The notes below the pieces were generated by a model. It did no database searches. It was not told the DNA's origin and saw only the letters and a list, made by a program, of their open reading frames with translations. The position numbers were made by a program, and so were the translations under genes. Shown piece after piece: positions 11,448 to 22,229 of a stretch of 64,000 nucleotides of DNA; the first letter of the stretch is position 1; each line of letters begins with the position of its first letter. Origin of the DNA: Ceratothoa steindachneri (taxonomy: Eukaryota > Arthropoda > Malacostraca > Isopoda > Cymothoidae); contig OZ018318.1 in the NCBI GenBank assembly GCA_963969495.1, forward strand, positions 101,175,141 through 101,239,140, in the 5' to 3' direction.

Positions 11448-11522
11448 ATATCTATATATCTATCTGCCTAATTAACTACCTATGTAACTACCTACTTACC
11501 TACCTAATTATCTATCTATTAT
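11448..11522. repeat. Degenerate (CTAT/CTAC)n tract
   Basis: Imperfect CTAT, CTAC and CTAA tetranucleotides. Confidence 0.8.
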
Positions 11523-11712
11523 AAGAAATGAACGAAATTGGACGTGAATGAGCACATGAGACAAGTGACTAAAGTTTTTAAAGGAAAGATAAAGGGAAAT
11601 TGAAAGACAAAGATCAAGGAGTGCAAAGTAGAGTGCATTGGAACCAATCTTTTTAAAAAACTAAGGTTTCTTCTGTTACGTGCTCATTCACGTCAAAATT
11701 TCTTTCTTTCTT
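11523..11712. repeat. MITE-like inverted repeat
   Basis: GACGTGAATGAGCAC at 11541-11555 is matched by its complement GTGCTCATTCACGTC at 11680-11694. Weaker pairing (ACTAAAG with CTTAGTT, AAGAAA with TTTCTTT) extends the arms to roughly 50 bp each around a GA-rich centre. A tetranucleotide tract lies on one side and a TA tract on the other. Confidence 0.7.
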
Positions 11713-11716
11713 TAAT

Positions 11717-11717
11717 A

Positions 11718-11774
<57 letters not shown>
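11717..11774. repeat. (TA)n microsatellite
   Basis: About 29 TA units directly abutting the outer end of the probable Gypsy LTR. Confidence 0.9.
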
Positions 11775-11780
<6 letters not shown>

Positions 11781-12637
11781 TCTGGTTGACGGGAATGTAA
11801 AGCCGAGATCTTCACCAACCAATGCTTTATAAGAATGAGGAATGAGAATATAGGAGTTACGTGTTAGATTCTAAAATAGCGTAAAAATGAAAATATGCAA
11901 CCGGCGATTTCAGGGGAACCTAAGAGTGGTATATTTCTATATTTATTTATAAATTAAAGAGAAAGATATAGAAGTCTAACCAAGGGCAAGGATAAAATGG
12001 GAAATACACAGAATGAGAATAATGAATTTGATCGAATATAAATGTAGGTTTAGAGCAAATATTTATATAAATTTGAGTTATAAATTATGGAAGGATATAT
12101 GGATATCGTTAATATAAGATTTGAGCGATATCATTTACAGGATATGATATATTTAATGTATGGCTGGATGGACTTGGGAATAGTTTTGGACACATAATGA
12201 TTGCTCGAATTATAATCTCAAGGGAACTGGAAATGGAGAGAAAAGAGGAAATTACATTTTGAATACTTAAGATATTCGATTGAAATGAATAATGTTAACG
12301 TTAATTTACTGACCTTTGTCTGGCGATCACAAGAGCACGAGTGAACAAATTTGTCAGCGGAACATTAGGGCTGAGGAAGGTTGATGCTGATTGATCGGTT
12401 TAAAATACGTCAGACAAGGTTTTTGATTGGTTGAAATAATTATTCTCGGATGATACGTAGGGTAAACTTTGTTGGAAATCGCACGAGTCATATATGATTG
12501 AAATTGTCGTACATAAATATGAATTAATGGAAGCGATATGAGTAATCTCTCAGACGGGGAATTATACTTTTGTAGGAGCTAGCAAGGATGTTAGCTGCTG
12601 CAATACTTCCCCTAAGAGAGTTACCCCTCCCGTTACA
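11774..12637 (-). repeat. Probable 3' LTR of Gypsy element 1
   Basis: Read on the minus strand, the segment after the pol end begins TGTAACGGGAGGGG (12637 downwards) and ends CAGAGTGTACA at 11774. These are the TGT...ACA ends usual for Ty3/Gypsy LTRs, giving 864 bp. I could not find a second copy upstream of gag, so the ends rest on these terminal motifs and on position. Confidence 0.5.
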
Positions 12638-12643
12638 AAAAGG

Positions 12644-13214
12644 TTAATTTGGATATCTCCGAGGTCTTCTTACAACGCGACCGGACCGTGTTATGACGCC
12701 ACTTGGCTGGCTACGATTAGGAGAAATGTCACAAGTGCAGGTGGACGGATCGATGGTATTCCGCTTGGTTGTCCTCTCTGAGCTGGCGTCCGGTGATCTT
12801 AGGACGTTTTGAGACTGGCCTGCTACTTGTAGGGTGACCAGAGGTGGAGAGGCGGACTCCTGACTTTGCAGCCCTGCCGACGAGGTTTCCTGCGACAAAA
12901 GAGGAGGCGGCAGCAATCGGGAAGGAGATATGGGCGGGTAGAGGTGATTGTGGGTTAGTTAAGGGGATCACTGGACCATTTTGAGAGATAGTTGTAAAAG
13001 AAAACGATGGCTGTTCGGTGTGAACAGGGTCAATGAAGGCGGGTTTCAAGCGATACAGAGAAACAGTATCCTGCTTGGTGCCAAACTGTAGGACAAAGAA
13101 TTTCGGCTTCCTAGAGATGACGAGAAAGGGTCCATCATAAACAGGTTGCAAGGAGGAGCGAGTTGAATCGCGACGGACAAAGACGTGGGAACAGGTTGAC
13201 ATCTCTTTTGGCAC
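12644..13214 (-). pseudogene. Gypsy 1 pol C-terminal tail
   Basis: End of the Gypsy polyprotein after the integrase core. The frame 13214-12729 (complement) contains HVFVRRDSTRSSLQPVYDGP and then FLVISRKPKFFVLQF, the small beta-barrel domain that follows the core in this lineage (VFVRxDxxxxPLQPPYxGPF). RLKPAFI closes the conserved part. A Pro/Ser-rich tail follows and continues in the overlapping frame 12916-12644 with TRSGRVVRRPRRYPN, the usual basic terminus. A frameshift therefore divides the two pieces. Confidence 0.8.
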
Positions 13215-13476
13215 GAAAGATTTCTATGAAGCAGGCATTCTTGGGGGCAGTAGACCATAACTTTGACCATCACACGTACCAAATTGTGTACGTGTGAAGC
13301 CGGATCGAGATAGGAAGGTAGAGTGTGGTCAGTAGAAGAAAAGAATTGAAGAGGAAAGTGAGTTGGGTAGTGTAAATTAGTTACGCTGCAGAGCAGGCCA
13401 AATCCTCTTTCAAGGACAAAAGAATCCCTAAAATAATCAAAGGTAGCTTGTCCACCCAAGTGATATTTGGTTCGGT
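13215..13476 (-). pseudogene. Gypsy 1 integrase core, degraded 3' part
   Basis: Coding resemblance continues here in shifting frames (for example TYTIWYV and PKNACFIEI-like pieces). It links the clear integrase core upstream to the C-terminal tail downstream, but no continuous frame remains. Confidence 0.5.
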
Positions 13477-14061
13477 TTAGCGTAAGCTTGCTTTGAGCGT
13501 CCAATGTAAACGTTCGACGGCCAATTTGCTTTGTGGGTGGTAGCTTGCGGTACGAAAGCAAAAGGAACCAATAACTGCCATGAATACATCCCATTGGTGA
13601 GACTCAAATTGACTACCACGATCGGTCATGATTGTGGAAGGGACACCAAAACGAGCAACCCAACCTGAGATAAAGGCTTGAACGACGGTGTATCCTCGGA
13701 TGTCTGGAATGGCGACAACCTCTGGCCAACGCGTGAAACGGTCGATCATGGCGAGAATATAGGTGCAACGACGAGAGTAAGGCAGAGGGCCTACAAGATC
13801 GACATAAATGGCGCTAAAGCGGGACGAAGGCAGTGTAAAAAGAACCAGAGGAGTCTTTGTGTGGCGCTGAACCTTAGCACGTTGACAAGGCACACAAGAG
13901 TGGGTCCATTTGGCCACGTCGGTGTTCATATCTGGCCACACAAAACGTTGTGCAATGAGCTTGTGAGTAGCTCGCATGCCAGGATGAGAAAGACCGTGAG
14001 TTTTGTCAAATATGTGCCGACGGTAAGCAAGAGGAATAAGAGGACGGGGACAGTCAGGCAA
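13477..14061 (-). pseudogene. Gypsy 1 integrase (zinc finger and catalytic core)
   Basis: Inserts element DNA into the genome. The N-terminal HHCC zinc-binding module reads HGLSHPGMRATHKLI, then CVPCQRAK. The catalytic core shows the first Asp in YVDLVGPLP, the second in IMTDRGSQFES and the Glu in AVERLH, with the usual spacing and the YHPQS motif just before the Glu. All three acidic residues are retained in one open frame of 194 codons. The frame stops soon after the Glu, so the protein is truncated. It is the best-preserved domain of the element. Confidence 0.9.
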
Positions 14062-14089
14062 TTAGTAATCGACCAGGATACGCCTGGGA

Positions 14090-14750
14090 GGATTGCCTGG
14101 TAAGTCAACCTCGCGAACGACGAGTTGAAAAGAGTGATGCAGTGTTTGCGTGTCTTCATCCTGTTCCTGAGCCAACGATATTGTCGTATAGTCAACGGGC
14201 ACATAAGAGAATTGCGTGCCCTGGATTGAAGAAACGTGAGAAAGGGTGCCGGTTCAATGTTTAGAAAGCCAAGAAAGTATTGAATGTCACTTGTAAGCTG
14301 CAATATGAAATATAGATGACGAGCATCGACTGTAAAGTACACGGAAGAAATGCTATGAGATGAAAGTGCACCAACCAAGTATTGCCTGAAGTGACGGAGG
14401 GAGAGATATATCCCGAACAGCTCTCGTGAAAAAGTGCTCGATATTTTCTGATAAGGAGTTAAAGATTTTGAGAAGAACGAGAGAGGTTGCCATGAGTCAC
14501 TAACCTTTTGTTGCAAGGTTGCTCCTACATTAATTGCTGACGCATCTGAGGCAACGATTATATAGGCCCCTTGGCAAGGATGGGCCAGTGCAACAGCGGA
14601 GGCCATAGCCTCTTTGGTGCGAGTAAAAGATTCGCATGCCTCAGAAAACCATGACAGTGGAGAGTTCTTCCTGGTGATTGAGAAGAGAGTGTAGAGTGGT
14701 TGCATTATTTGTGAAACGTCGGGAATAAATCTATGGTAAAAGTTAACCAT
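14090..14750 (-). pseudogene. Gypsy 1 RNase H domain with internal deletion
   Basis: The frame opens MVNFYHRFIPDVSQIMQPLY, the conserved connection after the RT palm. It then shows VASDASAINVGATLQQ (first catalytic Asp; family TDASxxAVGAVLxQ), FFSKSLTPYQ, STFSRELFGIYLSLRHFR and YLVGA. The next conserved block (VxTDHKPL) is missing: the frame goes almost directly to ARHLYFILQLTSDIQYF, the end of RNase H. So roughly 30 residues, including a catalytic Asp, appear deleted. A frame shift follows before integrase. Confidence 0.85.
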
Positions 14751-14768
14751 CCCACAGAACCAACGTAG

Positions 14769-15460
14769 TTACTTTAGTGAAGAAGGTCGAGGAAAATCCC
14801 GAATAACAGCAACTTTATCCTCGAGAGGACGAATTCCGTCAGGGGAAACATGATGTCCAAGAAAGGAGAGCTTAGCGACACCAAATATGCACTTAGAAGT
14901 GTTGAGTACGATACCATACTCTTCAAGTCGAACTAAATCCTGACGAAGGTGAGACAGATGCTCCTGTAAAGACGAATATGCTATCATGAGGTCGTCTATA
15001 TAGCAGAAGATGAGAGGCAGACCTCTCAGAACCTGATTCATAAAACGTTGGAAGGTCTGACCACTGTTACGAAGACCATAAGGCATCATTTTCATGACGA
15101 GGGAACCAAATGGTGTGGTGATAGCCGTCTTTGGGATGTCATCTGGATGAATAGGGATCTGGTTGAAAGCACGAACAGATCGAACCGAGAAAAGATTGAA
15201 CAACCGAAGAGAGCAGAGTTGAAGTCAGAGAGGTAGGGGAGAAGATATCTATCGGGGATAGGACAGACATTTAGTCGCCTGTATTCTCCTACAGCTCTAT
15301 ACTCACCTGGAGTGGATTTGGGTACTATATGAAGCGGAAAAGCCCAAGGAGAAGAGGGGCTAGCTATGCCAGCTTCGACCATGAAGGTGAACTCTTGCTT
15401 CATTAAAGCTAGTTTATCTGGGGCTAGTCGACGGGGTGCATGAGAATACAGGCCCTCCAC
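14769..15460 (-). pseudogene. Gypsy 1 reverse transcriptase
   Basis: Copies element RNA into DNA. The first frame (15460-15092) gives the fingers: EGLYSHAPRRLAPDK, PWAFPLHIVPKS and YRAVGEYRRLNV (family WRPCGDYRRLN). The second (15203-14769) gives AFNQIPIHPDDIPKTAITTP, MPYGLRNSGQTFQRFM and FCYIDDLMIA, with the catalytic YIDD pair, then FLGHHVSPDGIRPL. The two frames overlap around 15100-15200, marking a frameshift near the first catalytic Asp, whose region (SxxDLxxAFNQI) is altered to SVRSVRAFNQI. The enzyme could not be made intact. Confidence 0.92.
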
Positions 15461-15998
15461 TCGTCTCTATCCGGTGAACAACACTGTGTTTAATAGGCCT
15501 GTCTTTTGTGGAAGGAATACTAAGGCCAGGAAATTCCTGTAAAAGGTGCTGAATTTGGGGATCGGTTGATGGAAAACGGACAGAGAGGAGAGAACTGTGC
15601 GACGGGAAAAATGAACCCGAAACTGTGAGTGAGGTAGTACGATCGATAAGCTTGCGGTCACGAGAATCGACCAAAAGGTTGTGGGCAGAGAGAAAATCGA
15701 GTCCCAAAATAGGAACGTCAACATCAGCAACAATAAACGTCCATTGAAAAACTCTACGGAGGCAGAGGGACAATTGAAGGATACGCCTTCCATAGGTTCT
15801 TATATCCGAGGAATTAACGGCGTTAAGTTCAAGATCAGTGGAGGAACAAGCCTTATCGTCCAGAGATGCTGGAATAACACTACATTGAGCACCAGTGTCT
15901 AGTAAATATGAAAAACCAGAAAGTGGGTCGTAAATGCGAAACGGTGGGTCAACCTGAGTAAGTGAAGGAAGGGCAGAAGTGATAGACCCATTGATCAC
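15461..15998 (-). pseudogene. Gypsy 1 aspartic protease
   Basis: Processes the Gypsy polyprotein. The frame 15998-15414 carries SYLLDTGAQCSVIPAS, the DTGA active site of retropepsins. A conserved WTFIVADVDVPILGLDFLSAHNL-type block follows (here ending GLDFLSAHNLLVD). After it comes a linker leading to HSVVHRIETSGGPVF, the usual lead-in to reverse transcriptase (HxIxTxGPPV). This frame looks intact for about 190 codons. Confidence 0.88.
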
Positions 15999-16119
15999 TT
16001 GCGTTTTCAGTTCAAAGTAGAATTGTAATTATTAGGATGAGAAGATGAGGTTGGAATGGAGTATCAGATTGAGAGAGTGAATTGTTTGTTGAGGAGATGA
16101 AAGCGGTGGATGAGCGTTA

Positions 16120-16210
16120 GAAGAAGGAGGTAGGGGGCTGTAAGCACCTTACGGCTTGTGCACCATATGTGTTGTGGTACCAGCACCAATTAGCTGGTTG
16201 GATAAAAGTA
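16120..16210 (-). pseudogene. Gypsy 1 gag C-terminal remnant
   Basis: A short block NWCWYHNTYGAQAVRCLQPP matches the C-terminal signature of Gypsy gag proteins (LCWYHxxFGxxARxCxxPC). Upstream gag is not recognisable, and the sequence becomes AT-rich beyond about 16210, so the element seems cut here. Confidence 0.65.
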
Positions 16211-16640
16211 ATAAGAGTAGCTGCTACACTTGAAATATCCCAAAAGAAAATAATACACAGAATAAGCTGAAGCGCTTTTGTGTTTACATCATCAGGGGCA
16301 GAAGTACAAAGAAATAAAGAAAAAGATAATAAACAGAGAAATTTGACGTCATTCAAACGTACAGACGAACAAAGACAATCGTTTAAGGAAAGAAAAAACA
16401 ACTGACGAACAAATGAATAGCCCATCCGCGGAATTACAATATATAAATCAATTCAACAAATTATATTTATATTGCAAACAAATATTATTCGTGATACAAT
16501 TATCTAATTAAAATAGACTCTCACTTAAATTGAAATTAATTTTATAGGAGAATTTGATTATAGCTGATTCCATTTAACTTCTTTCAATAAAATTGGGCTC
16601 AAAGATAATTGATTTCGCATTAGATTGATGGATAAACAGT
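16211..16640. other. Unassigned AT-rich sequence
   Basis: No domain or LTR-like copy of 11774-12637 found here. Confidence 0.5.
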
Positions 16641-16698
16641 GCATTTCAAGTTTCCCCAGATCGACAACAGTACTTATGTTGTTTTTTGCTGATTATTT

Positions 16699-17210
<512 letters not shown>

Positions 17211-17242
17211 AATTTTGACTCACGTGAAAGTTGTGAGTTTCT

Positions 17243-17436
<194 letters not shown>

Positions 17437-17464
17437 AGAGAGAGAGTGCGTGCGAGTGCGTGTT

Positions 17465-17645
17465 TGTGTCCCAGTGACCTATACAATTGCTAGGTTTGGT
17501 TCAGTTAGTTTGGGTTAAATTAGGTTTGCCAGCTTAGGTTAGGGTGGGTTATTTTCTGTTGTTAGATTGGGTTTGGATGGGTTTTTTTTATGTTAGGTTG
17601 GTATGGATAATTTTAGGTTAAGTTTGGCGAAGCGATGTTTTCTTT
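17465..17645. repeat. AGGTT-rich degenerate tract
   Basis: Repeated AGGTT, GGGTT and TTAGG-like words (for example CTTAGGTTAGGGTGGG). They resemble scattered arthropod-type TTAGG motifs but are not an array. No function can be assigned. Confidence 0.4.
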
Positions 17646-17854
17646 CGAGCCAACACGAATTCTCCTCTGTCACTCTTTATCATTCAGTTTGTCTTCACTC
17701 TATCTTCTTCAGCCTTTCTTAAAGCGAATTTCGATAGATTTTTGATCCTTGTAGCAATATTTTGGTCCGATGTTGAATTATTTAAATTATTATATATTTT
17801 GGTTGTTTTTTTACTGTTTTGGCAGTTTTTGTTGTGTGCAGCAAGTTAGTTTCC

Positions 17855-18032
17855 CATCCTTTAGCACCATTTGATGCCGCTCTCAAATTGGATCTACAGT
17901 TTAATGTGGAACGGAAACTACGTCTCGCTACAGGGCAGGTCTCTCACCACTTAGCACCATCAGATGGCACTCTCAATTTAGATCTACAGATTAATGTGGA
18001 ACCCAAACAAAGTCTCGCTACATGGCAGGTTT
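17855..18032. repeat. Two-copy tandem duplication, about 80 bp
   Basis: Both copies begin TTAGCACCAT and contain GATCTACAG, TTAATGTGGAAC and a CTCGCTACA(G/T)GGCAGGT end. They diverge by several substitutions but keep length. Confidence 0.85.
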
Positions 18033-18055
18033 ACATGACTTCGGATGCTAACGAA

Positions 18056-18102
18056 GTTCACCCAAGGTGACCCAAGGTGACCCAAAGTGACCCAAGGTGA
18101 TT
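18056..18102. repeat. 10-bp tandem repeat CCCAAGGTGA
   Basis: Four consecutive copies, one with AAAG in place of AAGG, and a fifth partial copy. Confidence 0.9.
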
Positions 18103-18247
18103 CATCTGGTGCGCGAAGTCACAGAATTAAGTCGCAATTTGGTTGACATTCTTGTGGTTTGGGTACCATGTTAAAAGCACTGGACAAAAATGCCGAGAAG
18201 AGAAAATTATTTTCTATTGAACATTAATAAACTCCTGGAGCTATATG

Positions 18248-18400
18248 GGTGTGTTTTAGGTGTATTTTGGATGTTTTATGAGTGTATTGGATGTGTTATG
18301 GGTATGTTGTGATGCTCCATGGTGTATTTTGGATGTATTATGGGTGTATTGTGATGCTTTATGGTGCTTTTTTTATGTATTATGGGGGTATTGGGATGCT
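18248..18400. repeat. Degenerate GTGTATT-rich tandem tract
   Basis: Repeated variants of GTGTATTTTGGATG and TTATGGGTGTATTG, with recurring GATGCT(C/T)(C/T)ATGGTG blocks; the unit length varies. Overlapping frames on both strands are artefacts. Confidence 0.65.
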
Positions 18401-18529
18401 CAATGAAGTTCGTACGAAGATAAAGTCCCTCAAAGTTACGAACATCAACCACACTCCCAGCACATAACATATTTAGGAAATCACATTAGAATACGGAGGA
18501 TTCACATCAATGGAATATGTACATGTCCT

Positions 18530-19040
18530 TCTTCCCTCCCTCTCGCTCCATCCTTCTTCCTATCTCTCTCTCTCTCTCTCTCACTCTCATTTACTGTCTC
18601 ACATACACTCTCTCACACACACTTACACAATATCTTCCCTAACTTTTTCTCACACTCTTTGTCACACATTCCTTCACTCCCTCTCCCTCCCTTCAACCAT
18701 CCCTCCTCCATATATATATATATATCTCACTTGTACTGTCTCACACACCCTTACCCACTCTCTCTTACTTTTTCTCTCTCTCTTGCTCACTCTCTCTCAC
18801 TACCTCTCTCTCTGACACACTCCCTCCCTCTTCCTCTCTTCACCCATCTCTCCCTCCCTCCATTTCTCTCTCTCTCTCTCACTAACTCTCTCGCACAAAC
18901 ACTCTCTCACACACTCTCTCTTTTACGCACTCTCCCTCCTCCCCTCTCCCTAAACCCCTTTCTCTCTCTTTCGCTCTCTCTCTCTCGCACACACTCTCTT
19001 TCGCACACACTCCCTCTTTTTTATCCCCTCTCCCTCATCC

Positions 19041-19071
<31 letters not shown>

Positions 19072-19205
19072 GCTCACTCTCTATCATGCACGCACTCTCT
19101 CTCTCACGCTCTCTCTTTCACACACACTTCCTCACTCTCCCTCCCTCCCTTCACCTCCCTTCACCCATCCCTCTATTCATCCCTCTCTTTCTCTCTCTCT
19201 CTGAT
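18530..19205. repeat. Pyrimidine-rich CTCT/CACA array
   Basis: Degenerate CTCTCT, CTCCCTC and CACACA words with a short (TA)7. It is the opposite-strand counterpart of the purine arrays elsewhere. The 181-codon frame through it is Ser/Leu/Pro low complexity. Confidence 0.9.
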
Positions 19206-19963
19206 ACATAACTTTCACCCCCTTCTCGTATTGTTCAGTAGCTCCCGAGAAATTGCCCAAATTACACGTTGTCCAGCCTCTAATTGCACATTCCGATCTA
19301 ATCCCTCGGGGCGATACATTTTTTTAACACATGTACCAGATTTTTTTTTTGTACAATCTCCCATGCACATTTTCTTGTCTCCCCAGACCTCTACCATCTG
19401 TCTATCTAACTGAATTATTATAGGTGGGAGACTATAATAATCGTCGGTCCAATTTATTATTTGTATTATCTTCTTTTATTTTTTATATTTCCTTTATCTC
19501 TTTTTTTGTTTCTTTCTAAGGATTTAGACGCCACTCATAATAAGCACCGACTTATTCTGTATTTAATTTAAAGGGTCTCGTCTGGTAAGTGTAAATATGG
19601 GAAAAGTAGTCTTAATCGAGCCAGCCTAAAAACAACAAAAAAAACAAAAAACAGAGAAGAGCATCAAAATAAAGAAACGAACAAGAAAACCACCAAACTA
19701 AAAAAAACGACCAAAAAGCAAACGGGATGACCCAGCATCAGAGGGGCTTCTCCAGGAGAGATGTATGTTCTATAAATTGGTATTTCTCTTTGTAATATTT
19801 TTCTTTACCTATCTTCCATATATTTATAGGGTCTACTCCTACTGGTGCCATCCCAACCGACGACAAACATCTTGCTGTTTACCTGTTTACATTATTCTAA
19901 AGAAACCCAAACCAAGAGAACTGATCTTCTGCTCGATTTCTCAGCTCTCATAACTTTCAAAGG
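19206..19963. other. Unassigned sequence
   Basis: No domain found. It contains T-rich and A-rich runs. Confidence 0.5.
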
Positions 19964-21215
19964 ATGGTGTCCGCCAAGGTCCTTAGCCATATGTCCGTCT
20001 TGTGCATTTCAAAGGCTTTTCTGATTGCTCTTAAGGCTCACCTCAGCTCTGACTCTGCAGTCTCGAAGATCAATGATCGCCTTTCTCGAGTTGTTAACCA
20101 TATGTCCATCTTGTCCATTTCTAAAGCTTTTCTGATTGCCGCTAAGTCTCATGTAAGCTCTTACTCTGCACTATCGAAGATCAATGATCGCCTTTCTCGA
20201 GTTGTTAACCATATGTCCATCTTGTCCATTTCTAAAGCTTTTCTGATTGCCGCTAAGTCTCATGTAAGCTCTTACTCTGCACTATCGAAGATCAATGATC
20301 GCCTTTGTCGAGCTCTTAACCATATGTCCATCCTGTATATTACTAATGTTTTTCTGATTCCCGCTAAGGCTAACTTCAGCTCTGATTCGGCACTCTCGAA
20401 GATCAATGACCGCCTTTGTCAAGTTTTTAGCCATATATCCATCTTGTGCATTTCTAAGGCTTTTCTGATTGCCGCTAAGGCTCATGTCAGCTCTTACTCT
20501 GCACTCTCGAAGATCAATGATCGCTTTTGTCTAGTTCTTAGCCATATGTCTATCTTGTGCATTTGTAAGGCGTTTGGGATTGCCGCTAAGGCTCACCTCA
20601 GCTCTGACTCTGCACTATCGAAGATCAATGATCGCCTTTGTCCAGTTCTTAGCCATATGGTCATTTTGTGCATTTGTAAGGATTTCTAATTGTCGGTAAG
20701 GCTAACCTCAGCTGTGAATCTGTACTCTCGAAGATCAATGATCGCCTTTGTCCAGTTCTTAGCCATATGTTCATTTTCTGCATGTGTAAGGGTTTTCTGA
20801 TTGCCGGTAAGGCTATCCTCAGCTCTGACTCTGCACAATCGAAGTTCAATGAACGCCTTTGTCGATTTCTTAGTCATACTCCATCTTGTGTATTTGCAAG
20901 GCTTTTCTGATTGCCGCTAATGATTATTACAGCTATGACTCTGCACTCTTAAAATCAATGACCGCCTTTGTCGAGTTCTTAGCCATATGTCCATTTTGTC
21001 CATTTCCAAGGCTTTTCTCATTGCCGCTTAGTCTCATGTCAGCTCTTACTCTGCACTCTTTAAGATCAATGATCGCCTTTGTCGAGTTCTTTACCATATG
21101 TTCATCTTGAGCATTTGTAAGGCTTTTCTGATTGCCACTAAGTCTTACCTCAGATCTGCCTCTTTGCTCTCGAAGATCAATGATCTCCTTTGTCTAGTTG
21201 CCTATCCTGGCCAGT
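19964..21215 (+). repeat. 108-bp minisatellite, about 11.5 units, open over the first seven
   Basis: Each unit holds AGCCATATGTCCATCTTGTG, a TTTCTGATTGCCGCTAAG block, CTCTGACTCTGCACTCTCGA and AAGATCAATGATCGCC. Unit starts are exactly 108 bp apart where checked (20096, 20204), that is 36 codons. The plus frame 19964-20689 therefore stays open for 241 codons as a repeated SILCISKAFLIAAKA...SALSKINDRL motif, then breaks by a TAA and by indels in later units. The even unit length alone can explain the open frame. I see no family match and treat it as satellite with incidental coding potential. Confidence 0.9.
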
Positions 21216-21339
21216 AGTCTAAATCGTGCGGTGGGTGATTTGTCGCCTAATTTCAATATGTAAGAAAATAACAGAGTTCATTTATAGAGAAAGTGATCAA
21301 ATTACCCATTAAAGACTTTAAGGATTTTTCACTATTCAT

Positions 21340-22120
21340 TTTATTATATGAAATCGCCGTTGGCCTCAACCACGGCATCCAGTCGATATCTGAACCTGCT
21401 GCAGGCCTTCTCTACGGTGCCTTTGTTTAACTCAGTGAAAATTGTGGTGATCGTTGACCTAAGCTCAGCCTTGATTGTCACGGTGACATTTTGGTCTCTC
21501 CCTCATCCACGCCCCACATATAATAATCCAAGAGGTTGCATTCAAGAGTTGAGAGGCCAAATGTTCGGAGTGATGTGGCCAAAGAAATTGCCTGACAGCT
21601 AAGACTGGGCTATGAGCTCTATGACGAAATGTACTACCATGATGTGTACCGGGAACTTAGTCTCCATGACTCCTGGTGCATCTATGGGGGACACAGCAAG
21701 CCAGTGGTTGTTTTGTGTGCTCAGCTCCTGGTCCTGGCAGAAATTCTTCTCGTTTGAGAAAACAAAGCATGCCAAGCTCCAGGGGATGCTTCACTTTGCT
21801 TATGAGCTTCGTAGAACGTTTTCTCCGCTTGTCCTTCATCTTCTACGGCAGAAGCTGGACAGTTGACCTCTTGTATGAGTATTACCGGATGTCCTCATAC
21901 ACTAACCGCTTTGACTCACCCTTCTTTTTGGCCACTGCCCTCATTGACTTGCTGGGATCGTTGTCAATGATGGCCTCGATCTCCATGATAAATTCGGCGG
22001 TTCTTTTCGTATCGGAAGGGTTAGAGTAAGTCTTTTGAGCCGCCGTATTCTCACAATCACAACCTGAATCATCCAACTCTTTTCTGATCCTCTGCACTGT
22101 CTTCAGATTGGCACTCAACC
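21340..22120 (-). pseudogene. Tc1/mariner-superfamily transposase, internally deleted
   Basis: Cut-and-paste transposase relic. The frame 22118-21882 (complement) carries the N-terminal DNA-binding part: NLKTVQRIRKELDDSG, IDNDPSKSMRAVAKKKGESK and LVYEDIR, a helix-turn-helix typical of this group. Later frames give SKVKHPLELGMLCFL (family LKHPxxxxMLWFFSDEK, here lacking the catalytic DE) and a CNLLDYYMWGVDEGE block carrying the last catalytic Asp. It ends near IDWMPWLRPTAIS (family RLEAVVEAxGD). Between the HIMV-like region and the last block the usual 60-plus residues are missing, so the element is internally deleted as well as frameshifted. Confidence 0.75.
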
Positions 22121-22229
22121 ACTAGGAGATCTTGACATTGGAGGTCCCGGCCTAAATACCAAGCAGCACAGTTTGCCTTTTCAAACTTTTAGAGCATTAA
22201 ATTCAGCGATGGTTTTGCTTCTTTCAGAG

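Larger units (their letters stand above)
11774..16210 (-). mobile_element. Ty3/Gypsy retrotransposon 1, 5'-truncated
   Basis: Minus-strand LTR retrotransposon in the order gag end, protease, reverse transcriptase, RNase H, integrase, C-terminal tail and probable 3' LTR. This is the Ty3/Gypsy order, with integrase after RNase H. The body is split into at least seven frames by stops and frameshifts, and part of RNase H is deleted. No 5' LTR or primer-binding site was found: beyond about 16210 the sequence is AT-rich and then (TA)n. A second element of a related lineage lies at 30050-32450. Confidence 0.85.

Noticed and set aside
13678..14103. 141-codon plus-strand frame
   Set aside because: Antisense shadow of the Gypsy integrase on the minus strand.
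17465..17645. Interstitial telomere array (TTAGG)n
   Set aside because: Only scattered AGGTT-like words; no run of consecutive units.
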